A stretch of 64,000 nucleotides of DNA from Xanthomonas cucurbitae (GTDB lineage: Bacteria > Pseudomonadota > Gammaproteobacteria > Xanthomonadales > Xanthomonadaceae): NCBI RefSeq assembly GCF_002939885.1, contig NZ_MDED01000008.1, positions 1-64,000 of the forward strand. Direction: 5' to 3'. A program made the position numbers and the translations under genes. Shown piece after piece: positions 22,394-29,924 of the stretch. Position 1 is the first letter of the stretch. Each line of letters opens with the position of its first letter. Under the pieces are notes generated by a model. The model did not search any database, was not told where the DNA came from, and saw nothing but the letters and a program-made list of their open reading frames with translations.

Positions 22394-24778
22394 TCAGGCG
22401 TTGCGGCCGTCCTCCAGCACCCAGCACCCAAACGCCGGCCCTGCCGAATAACCGGTCTCCGGCTCGATACGGATCTGCAAGGTGGCGCGGCCTGCGACCG
22501 CTGCGGGCAAGGCGTAGTCCACATCGACGAAGTCCAGGCCGCGGTTGCCGTCGAGGCGTTCGTTGGCGATGAGTTCGCCATCGGCGAGGAGGCGGAAGCG
22601 GCGACGGGTTTCGTCGCCCCAGTAGCGCAAGCGCAGGATGCGGGCCTGGGCGGTGTTGCGCAAGGTGAAAGCGATGAAGCCGCCAGTGCGCGCGTCGCGG
22701 CCGGCACGCCTGCGGTAACTGAGGGCGTAGGAGCTGGCGCTGGTCAGGGAGTGGGCCTTCTCGGAGGCTTCGTCGCCCAGGGCCATGTAGTCGAGCGCAC
22801 TGGCATCCAGCGTCTGCTGTCGATGCGCGGCGGCGGCCTGCTCGACCTGGCGTTGCTGCCAGGCGACGGCATCGCGGTGTTCGAGATAGACCGCGCTGCG
22901 GCGGTCGAACTGGGCGTAGAACGGCGACAGGCGCCATTGCTGCGTGCCGTTGAGATACTGGTAATGGCCATGCGCCGGTAGCGGCTGCAGGCGCTGCAAG
23001 ACCTCGTCGCCGCCGATCAAGGCCGGCGTCTGTTGGTTCCATGGTTTGGCAGCGTCGCCAAGATCGGCGGCCAACACCAGCGGGCCGCGCATGACCGTCA
23101 CCCACGCAGGATCGTCGGGGGTGGGCTCCAGACGCAGTGGCATCTCCAGTTGCAGCGACACCGTGTCGCCAGCAGCCCATACCCGTTCGATGCGCAGATA
23201 GCCGTCGATCGGCTGCAAGCCCTGCAACTGATTGTTGACCCGTAGCGTGAATGCGCTGGCCCAGCCGGGCACACGTAGCGCGAGCGTGCGCGCCGCTGCC
23301 GGCGCCGCATCGACCTGCAGCGTGACCTGGCCCTGTTCGGGCAGTGTGCTGCGCAGGCTGAGCGCGAAACCGGCCGCATCGCGCACCGTGGAGGGCACAT
23401 ACAGGTTGACGTACACGCCCTGCCCGTCTTCCCAATAGATCGAGTCACCAAACTGCGCATGCGATTCCATGCCGCTACCGACGCAGCACCAGAAATCACC
23501 GAACGGCGACGACCAGGCGCGCGCCTCGCCGGCCAGCAACGGTGTCATGTAGGTGAACATGCCGGTGCGCGGATGCTGCTGGGCCATCACATGATTGAGC
23601 AAGGTGCGTTCGTAGTAGTCGAAGAACGCCGCTTGCGGCCCCCACTGATGCAGGTGGCGGGTGAGCTTGAGCATGTTGTAGCTGGCGCAATGTTCGCAGG
23701 TCTGCTCGGTGAGAAACTTCGAAATACTGTTGGGTTGCTGGAAGTATTCGCGGTCGCCATTGCCGCCAATCACGTAGGTATGCTGGTCGGTCACGGTATG
23801 CCAGAAGAAGCGCGCCGCCGCGCCGGCAGCCGCATCGCCGGTGACTTCGTACTCGCGGGCCAGGCCGATGAGCTTGGGAATATTGGTATTGGAATGCTGG
23901 TGCACCAGTTCATCGCGCTGGGCGATCAAGGGGTCGAGCACGGCGTGGTGATGCAGCCGTCGCGCCACTGTCAGCCACTGCGTCTCGCCGGTGCGCAGAT
24001 GCAGTTCGACGAACGATTCGTTGAGGCCGCCGAACTCGCAGGACAGCACCTGTTGCAACTGCGCATCGTCCAGTGCCGAGAACACATCTTGCAGATAACC
24101 AGCCAGGCCAACGGCCACCTGTAGCGCCTGCGCGCTGTCGCAGTGCGCGTGCACATCGAGCAGGCCGGCAAACAGCTTGTGCCAGGTGTACAAGGGCGCC
24201 CAGCTTCCGTTGAGGTAGAACGGCGCAGGATCGATCTTGCCGCGTTTGAGCTCGTCGAACACCGCGCGCCCACTCTCGATCTGCCCGGCTGCATTCTTGC
24301 GGGTGAAGCCGGCCACGTATCCATCGCCGGCATGCGCCTGGCAACGCGCCAGTTCGCTGACCAGATAGGTAGCGCGTGCCGCACATTGCACATCGCCGGT
24401 CTGCGCATGCATCAGCGCCAGCGCACTGAGGTAATGGCCCAGTGTATGGCCGGCGATGGTGTCCGCCTCCCACCCCCCGTACGCCGGCGCCTTGGGATCG
24501 AGCCCGGCGTACAAGACGAAGTTGTGCAGCAACCGATCCGGTTCCAGCTGCATCAGGTAGCGGCGATTGACGTGCAGTGCGTCCAGGAACAGCGAAGGTA
24601 CCAGCCGCACCTGCTTCAGCGGCACCGCACGCATGCTGCCCGGCTGGGCAGCGGCGGCATCGGCGGGAAAACGTAGAAAGCCGGCGGCCACCGCAAGACT
24701 GCTCCACGCCAGGAAACGTCGCCGCGACAGGCGACCAGCCTGATGGTGGAGTCCATTGTGATCGAATACGTCGGTCAT
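22394..24778 (-). CDS. GH127-family beta-L-arabinofuranosidase, Tat-exported (copy 1)
   Basis: A 794-aa enzyme of the DUF1680/GH127 group (GH146 is a close alternative), expected to release L-arabinose from beta-L-arabinofuranosides such as those on hydroxyproline. The N-terminus has a twin-arginine signal, SRRRFLAW (18-25). The zinc-thiolate active site is complete: CEHC (361-364) and WCC (430-432), plus Glu344 in GDREYF as candidate acid/base. By analogy to Bifidobacterium HypBA1, Cys431 or Cys432 would be the nucleophile. The (alpha/alpha)6 barrel (about 60-450) is followed by beta-sandwich domains. It lies downstream of a TonB receptor gene with a hairpin in the 123-bp gap. Confidence 0.9.
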   Translation of the reverse strand: MTDVFDHNGLHHQAGRLSRRRFLAWSSLAVAAGFLRFPADAAAAQPGSMRAVPLKQVRLVPSLFLDALHVNRRYLMQLEPDRLLHNFVLYAGLDPKAPAYGGWEADTIAGHTLGHYLSALALMHAQTGDVQCAARATYLVSELARCQAHAGDGYVAGFTRKNAAGQIESGRAVFDELKRGKIDPAPFYLNGSWAPLYTWHKLFAGLLDVHAHCDSAQALQVAVGLAGYLQDVFSALDDAQLQQVLSCEFGGLNESFVELHLRTGETQWLTVARRLHHHAVLDPLIAQRDELVHQHSNTNIPKLIGLAREYEVTGDAAAGAAARFFWHTVTDQHTYVIGGNGDREYFQQPNSISKFLTEQTCEHCASYNMLKLTRHLHQWGPQAAFFDYYERTLLNHVMAQQHPRTGMFTYMTPLLAGEARAWSSPFGDFWCCVGSGMESHAQFGDSIYWEDGQGVYVNLYVPSTVRDAAGFALSLRSTLPEQGQVTLQVDAAPAAARTLALRVPGWASAFTLRVNNQLQGLQPIDGYLRIERVWAAGDTVSLQLEMPLRLEPTPDDPAWVTVMRGPLVLAADLGDAAKPWNQQTPALIGGDEVLQRLQPLPAHGHYQYLNGTQQWRLSPFYAQFDRRSAVYLEHRDAVAWQQRQVEQAAAAHRQQTLDASALDYMALGDEASEKAHSLTSASSYALSYRRRAGRDARTGGFIAFTLRNTAQARILRLRYWGDETRRRFRLLADGELIANERLDGNRGLDFVDVDYALPAAVAGRATLQIRIEPETGYSAGPAFGCWVLEDGRNA

Positions 24779-24846
24779 TGGCTCAGTTCAAGCTCCGGTC
24801 AATGGAGGCGTTGGGTGACGAACATGCCCAGGCATGCCATTCAACG

Positions 24847-24884
24847 ATGCATCCCGCCGCCAGGATAAACGCATCGGGATGCAT
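24847..24884. promoter_or_regulatory. Inverted repeat between the TonB receptor and GH127 genes
   Basis: ATGCATCCCG (24847-24856) and CGGGATGCAT (24875-24884) are perfect 10-base inverted arms with an 18-base loop. It lies just after the receptor stop (24902) and about 70 bases before the GH127 start. It could partly terminate or protect the receptor transcript, or be an operator. Confidence 0.5.
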
Positions 24885-24901
24885 AACCATACGTCTGCTG
24901 G

Positions 24902-27796
24902 TCAGAACTTCACCGTAGCACGCGCCCAGTAGAAACGCCCAAGTACATCGTAGGTGGCCACATCGGTGTTGGCGTTGCCCGCGTTGTTGGAGTAATACAG
25001 CGGCGGCTGTTTATTGGCGATATTGTCCACGCCCACTTCGAAGCGGGTGTGCCAGGGCTGCACGTTGTAGCCCAGCTGCAGGTTGTTGTAGACATAGGCA
25101 CCGACCTTGCGCACCACGCCCGGCTGGCCGGCATCGGCAGACAGGCTTTGATCCGGGTCCGTGCTACCGATGGCGGTATTGCCCACGTAACGGATGCGCC
25201 AGGTAGCACTCCAGTCATCCAGCGACCAGCTCACCGTGCACAGGCCCCGCCAACGTGGGAAATTGCCATATGCCTGGGTGTAGCGACCCACGTTGTGGAT
25301 GGTGACCGAGCTGGGATCGGTGGTATCGGGCAGCACGTCGTAGCGTGTCAGATAGGTCCCGTTGAGGCCGGCGACCAAGTTGCCCCAGGACGTGGATGGC
25401 AGGCGATAGGTCAGGTTGAAGTCCATGCCCTTGGCCCAGAGCTTGCCCAGATTGACCGTGGGTTCGGCGATATAGTTGATGGTGCCGTTGCCGTTGCGAT
25501 GGATCAATGCGCAGAATGCGCTGGCCGAGTTGGCATAACACTGGTTGAGCACCGTCTGCGCCGAGACCGTGGTGATGGTGTCTGCCAGGTCGATCCGCCA
25601 CCAGTCGGCGCTGAGCGAGAGCCCATCGATCCATTGCGGGTCGTAGACCAGGCCCACATCGTAGGAAGTACCGGTCTCGGGCTTGAGCTGGTAGCCAGCC
25701 ACGGCCGCACCGGACGCCTTGCCCGCCACCTGGCCGTCCGCCTGCCGGTAGCTGCCATCGATGGGCACATTGGCGCAGGCCACGGCATTGCCGCCGGTGT
25801 AGCCATTGCACGGGTCGTTGACGGTGGCCGAATCGCCGGCCACGCCGGCATACAACTCGTTGATGTTGGGTGCGCGGAACACCTGCGACACGGTGCCGCG
25901 CAGCAGCAGGTCTGCGACCGGCCGATACTCCAGCGACAGCTTGCTATTGGTCTTGCTGCCGACCGAGCTGTAGTCGGAAAAACGCGTGCCCAGGGTGATG
26001 TTGAGTGCGTTGATGCCTGGCAGGTCCTTGAGCAGCGGGAACAGGGCTTCCGCATAGGCTTCCTTGACGTCGAAGCTGCCACTCAAGGTGGACGAGCAGA
26101 ATTCGATCACACCGCACAAGCCGTTCTCATCGCCTGTCCATAGCGCGTCCGATGCCGTGCTGGAGCGCTCCTTCCGATAGGAAAGACCGGCTGCAAGACT
26201 CACCCCGCCTGCAGGCAGGTCGAACAGCGTGCCATTGGCATTGGCTTCGAACTGTTTGACGGTATAGACACTGGTGACGATGGGATTGACCACCTTTCCC
26301 TGCAAGGTCGCAAGATTGGACGGGTCGTTGAGGTTGAAGAAATTGAGCGGCGTGCAGCCGGCAATCGGTGCACCTGCACTGCCGCAACGGACAGTGCCGT
26401 CGCTATCGAGGAACGATGGGCCGATGGCGCGATTGAATTGCGCATAGTCAAGAAACCCGTTGTTGATCGATTTCTGCTTGACCTTGCCGTAGTTGAAGGT
26501 GGCATCCCATTGCCAAGAGCTGTCACCGAAACTCCCGCGCAGCCCGGGGCTGATCTGGAAGTTGTAGGTGTTGTACTGGTAACTGCGGTTTCCCAGCACC
26601 GTGGCGCGCGTATTGAGGTCGTTGTATGACGTCCCGGTGCTGCGATCGGTGCCGAAGTTCACGCCGAACGGGTTGTAGTAGCTCTGCGAGGACACCAGGA
26701 TGTTGTCGCCATTGGAGAAGATCGGAATCGGCGCGATGATGGATGCGGATTCGGTCTTGCTGAACCATGTATTGACATAGCCCTCCACGCGGTCACTGAA
26801 GCGATAGGTGCCGAGCAAGAACGCGTTGGTGCGCTTTTGTGGGGTCTGCAATAGGTTGAAGGGTTGGTAGTTGTAGGAATCGGCAGCGGCGTTGTAGCAA
26901 TGAAAATCGCCTGGGCCGGCGCGGCCGCTGACACCGCTGTTGAGGGTGACGCGCCCGCAGCCGTTGGCCTGCGCAAGTTGCATGGACTGCGCAGATCCAT
27001 CGTTGAAGTTGACCGTGCCGGTGGGTGTAGCGGACGAGCCCTGCTTCACCGGCTGGCCATCGATCAAGGCCAATGCGTCCTTGGAGTAGGCGCGTGCGCC
27101 GGCCGACACCGGGTCGATGCTGTGATACGAGAGCCCGCCGATCAGGCTGCCGCGCTCCCAGCTGTGGCCGGCGGTGAGCGCGAAGTTGCGACGATTTCCA
27201 TCACGCTCGCTGCTGGTACCGAAGTCGCTGCTGAACTGCACGCCATCGAAGCGCGTGCGCAGGATGAAATTGACCACGCCGCCAATGGCATCGGAGCCGT
27301 AAACGGCAGAGGCACCATCGCTGAGCACCTCGATGCGTTCGATCATGCTGGCCGGAATGGCGTTGACGTCGTTGTAGGCCAGCCGGATACCGTTGACCAG
27401 TACCAACGTGCGTTTGTCGCCCAATCCGCGCAATGAAATCGCCGATGCACCGGTGCCACCGCCGTTGTTGGTATAGGGATTGGTGGCATTGCCGGCAATG
27501 GACGGCAGCTCCTGCAGCAGGTCGCCCACCGTGGCCTTGCCGGTGGCCGCGATCTGCTCCTGGCTAACGGTCACTACCGGGTTGGCGGTTTCGGTATCCA
27601 CACGGCGCAGACGCGAACCGGTGACCACCACGCTGTCCAGGGTCTGCGTTGCATCGCCGCCAGTCGTTTGCTGCGCATGCACCGGCGCCATGGCAGCGAG
27701 AGACAGCACGGCCATCAGTGCGCTGGCGAGCGTGCTCCGTGCCGGGTGCGTGCTGGCAAACGCGGCGTGGGAGTGAGACAACGGCAACATCGGCAT
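24902..27796 (-). CDS. TonB-dependent outer-membrane receptor (HRGP locus, copy 1)
   Basis: A 964-aa transporter with a signal peptide ending VHAQQ, the plug domain (about 50-170: LDSVVVTGSRLRRVDTETANPV ... LRGLGDKRTLVLVNGIRL ... GASAVYGSDAIGGVVNFIL), and a large beta-barrel ending in ARATVKF. This is the subgroup that imports oligosaccharides rather than siderophores in Xanthomonas. I chose ATG 27796 because AGGAG stands 6 bases ahead; a start at 27835 lacks a site. The closest relative in this window is the receptor at 44328-47144, with the same plug motifs. A long upstream region carries the bipartite element at 28063-28097. Confidence 0.93.
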   Translation of the reverse strand: MPMLPLSHSHAAFASTHPARSTLASALMAVLSLAAMAPVHAQQTTGGDATQTLDSVVVTGSRLRRVDTETANPVVTVSQEQIAATGKATVGDLLQELPSIAGNATNPYTNNGGGTGASAISLRGLGDKRTLVLVNGIRLAYNDVNAIPASMIERIEVLSDGASAVYGSDAIGGVVNFILRTRFDGVQFSSDFGTSSERDGNRRNFALTAGHSWERGSLIGGLSYHSIDPVSAGARAYSKDALALIDGQPVKQGSSATPTGTVNFNDGSAQSMQLAQANGCGRVTLNSGVSGRAGPGDFHCYNAAADSYNYQPFNLLQTPQKRTNAFLLGTYRFSDRVEGYVNTWFSKTESASIIAPIPIFSNGDNILVSSQSYYNPFGVNFGTDRSTGTSYNDLNTRATVLGNRSYQYNTYNFQISPGLRGSFGDSSWQWDATFNYGKVKQKSINNGFLDYAQFNRAIGPSFLDSDGTVRCGSAGAPIAGCTPLNFFNLNDPSNLATLQGKVVNPIVTSVYTVKQFEANANGTLFDLPAGGVSLAAGLSYRKERSSTASDALWTGDENGLCGVIEFCSSTLSGSFDVKEAYAEALFPLLKDLPGINALNITLGTRFSDYSSVGSKTNSKLSLEYRPVADLLLRGTVSQVFRAPNINELYAGVAGDSATVNDPCNGYTGGNAVACANVPIDGSYRQADGQVAGKASGAAVAGYQLKPETGTSYDVGLVYDPQWIDGLSLSADWWRIDLADTITTVSAQTVLNQCYANSASAFCALIHRNGNGTINYIAEPTVNLGKLWAKGMDFNLTYRLPSTSWGNLVAGLNGTYLTRYDVLPDTTDPSSVTIHNVGRYTQAYGNFPRWRGLCTVSWSLDDWSATWRIRYVGNTAIGSTDPDQSLSADAGQPGVVRKVGAYVYNNLQLGYNVQPWHTRFEVGVDNIANKQPPLYYSNNAGNANTDVATYDVLGRFYWARATVKF

Positions 27797-28286
27797 GCAG
27801 AACTCCTGGTTGGGACGACAGACGTGCGGCAACACACGCCCGAGCCGGCATGCACCAGCGCGGGTCGGAACAGATGGCAGGCGGTCCCGGATGCAGCAGG
27901 CCGCGATCAGGCGCTGCGGACGCAGGAAAACAGCGCAAAGCGCACACCGGCAAGTGGTGTTGCCGCAACGCGCGGTCTCTCAACGAAGTGGATACGTAGC
28001 GGAGTCGCCCATGCGCCCCGCTTTCATCAGTTGGTCACAATGTGCCTGCGTACACGCCCTGGCGTCTTGTCGCAATTGGCGACAAGGCATGCGGAAAACT
28101 GCATGTTCCAGATATTGATGGTCATGCAATGAGGTATGCGGTGCAGCGGTCTGTACCGCAGCACGCATAATCGACCAATGCTGCGCAACGGCAACCTGTG
28201 CGCGTTGGCAGCACGCCTGGTTGGGCGTGCCTGGAAAACCTGCGTGCGTTCAGCACCGACCCGGCTTGGTCGGATGCAGCGGTGCC
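27797..28286. other. Long leader/promoter region of TonB receptor copy 1
   Basis: About 490 non-coding bases lie between the GH27 stop and the receptor start. It contains the bipartite element (28063-28097), an inverted repeat CTTGTCGC-N5-GCGACAAG (28066-28086) embedded in it, and the imperfect dyad ATGCGGAAAACTGCAT (28089-28104). The distance from these sites to the start codon (about 270 bases) allows a long 5' leader. No supported gene. Confidence 0.6.
28063..28097 (-). promoter_or_regulatory. Bipartite element CGTCTTG-N18-CATGCGGAAA (site A)
   Basis: On the plus strand CGTCTTG (28063-28069) is followed after exactly 18 bases by CATGCGGAAA (28088-28097). The same two blocks with the same spacing occur upstream of two other units of the locus (47364-47398 and 50122-50156). 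Read in the direction of transcription it is TTTCCGCATG-N18-CAAGACG. It may be an operator or an unusual promoter. Confidence 0.7.
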
Positions 28287-29924
28287 TCAGGGCCGCAGTG
28301 CCAGCAGAACCACACCATGTGCTGCCACCCGCACGCTTCGGGTGGATGGCCCCAGGCGGCGTCCGCGCCAGAGGTCACGCACCTGGGCGATGTGCGCCAA
28401 GCCTGCGTCTGCGGGCGTAAACGTCACATCCCGTGCCTGCGTGCCGCGATTGAACACGCCCAACGCCACCCTGCCATCAGCAAGCGGCTTGGACCACAGT
28501 TCGATGCCGTCGGCCTTGCGCACCGCGCGCCCCTGCCGGCCAAGCGGGTCCTGATCGATCGCCAGAACATCCTGGTTGCGCAACAGCCGCAAGGTGGCTG
28601 GCGACATCGCCCGCAGATCGTTGCCCAGCAGCAGTGGCGCAGCCGACAGTGCCCACAGACTCATGTGTGTGCGGTACTCCTCTTCCTGCATGCCGCCGTT
28701 GCCGATCTCCAACATGTCCGGGTCGTTCCAGCCACCCGGTCCGGCGTCGTCAGGGTTGCCGTTGCTGTCGAAGCCAATCCGCGCCATCGATGCGTAGTGG
28801 TCTTCGATATCACCGGTGGTGCGCCACAGATGTCCGCCGACCTCGCGGCCCCAACGGCCGACACTGTCGCGGCCGTACTGGCACAGGCTGTAGACCATCG
28901 GCCGGCCGGTGGCGCGCAATGCCTGGCCCATCTGCTGATAGGCACGCCTGCGCGTGTCGGCGCTCCGAAAGATGCCCTCGCCCGAGCACAGGTCGTATTT
29001 GAGATAGTCGATGCCCCATCCCGCCCAGGTGGCGGCATCCTGCTCGACATGCCCGTAGCTGCCGATGTAGCCAGCACAGGTCTTGGGGCCGGGCGAGCTA
29101 TACAGGCCCAGTTTCAATCCGCGCGCATGCACGTAGTCGGCCAGTGCACGCATGTCGGGAAAGCGCGCATTGGGATGCAGCACGCCGGCGGCATCGCGCT
29201 CGCCTTGCCAGCCGTCGTCGATATTGACGTAGCGGTAGCCGGCATCGCGCAAGCCGGAAGACACCAGCGCATCGGCGATGGCACGGATGGTTGCTGCGTC
29301 GATCTTGTCGCCGAAGCGGTTCCAACTGCTCCAGCCCATCGGCGGCGTACGCGCCTGGCCATCGGGCGCAAGCCGTTGCAATGGCGGCAGCGGCGCGCTG
29401 TGGAACGCCAGACGCTGCGCATCGGCGGCACTGCCCCGTCGGCCGACGACATCCACCTCGGTGTGCCAGATGCGTCCGCTCACCCGCAGCTGCCCGTCGC
29501 GCACGCTGGCCACCCACGGTAGCGGCGGCAATCTGGCATTGCCATTATCGATCTGGAACTGCGCCACCCCGTCGACGATACGCAGCTGGTTCATTGGCAG
29601 ATCGCCATACCAGTCGGTGGTGATGCTGCCTTGCAGCTGCCCGTCGCGCCGTTCGATCCGCAGCAGGCGCGCACCGGGAAACGACGGCCCATCGCCAAGG
29701 ATCCAGATGCCTTCCAGGGCAGTGGCGGGGGCCTGGGCGGCTGGTGCCGTAGCGGCACCGACCTGCCCATGACAACCTGCTGTCAGCACTACCGCAATGA
29801 CCAGCAGTGTGGTCACAACCGCAGCGCGGAGCAACCGCAGGTGGCGGGTGGACACAGGAGACACCCGGCCACGGCGCTGCAAGCGCGAGGATTCGCCGGG
29901 ACGACAGATGCGCGCGGTACTCAT
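28287..29924 (-). CDS. GH27 alpha-galactosidase, probable lipoprotein
   Basis: A 545-aa enzyme. A basic N-terminus and hydrophobic helix end in a lipobox (VVLTAGC, Cys51). An extra beta domain (about 65-185) precedes the GH27 barrel, which starts TPPMGWSSWNRFG (193-205). The nucleophile is Asp311 in YLKYDLCSGEG. The acid/base is probably Asp372 in RTTGDIED, matching the family RxxxD motif. GGWNDPDMLEIGN follows. ATG 29924 overlaps the upstream GH127 stop (ATGA); a GTG 15 bases earlier is possible. In this locus a likely target is the alpha-galactose on extensin serines, but beta-L-arabinopyranosidase activity also occurs in GH27, so specificity is open. Confidence 0.9.
   Translation of the reverse strand: MSTARICRPGESSRLQRRGRVSPVSTRHLRLLRAAVVTTLLVIAVVLTAGCHGQVGAATAPAAQAPATALEGIWILGDGPSFPGARLLRIERRDGQLQGSITTDWYGDLPMNQLRIVDGVAQFQIDNGNARLPPLPWVASVRDGQLRVSGRIWHTEVDVVGRRGSAADAQRLAFHSAPLPPLQRLAPDGQARTPPMGWSSWNRFGDKIDAATIRAIADALVSSGLRDAGYRYVNIDDGWQGERDAAGVLHPNARFPDMRALADYVHARGLKLGLYSSPGPKTCAGYIGSYGHVEQDAATWAGWGIDYLKYDLCSGEGIFRSADTRRRAYQQMGQALRATGRPMVYSLCQYGRDSVGRWGREVGGHLWRTTGDIEDHYASMARIGFDSNGNPDDAGPGGWNDPDMLEIGNGGMQEEEYRTHMSLWALSAAPLLLGNDLRAMSPATLRLLRNQDVLAIDQDPLGRQGRAVRKADGIELWSKPLADGRVALGVFNRGTQARDVTFTPADAGLAHIAQVRDLWRGRRLGPSTRSVRVAAHGVVLLALRP

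Noticed and set aside
28063-28097. Bipartite element as an ECF sigma promoter
   Set aside because: Neither orientation gives a recognisable -35 (GGAAC-type) and -10 (CGTC/TCNNA-type) pair in the right order and spacing, so I keep it as an undefined operator or promoter.
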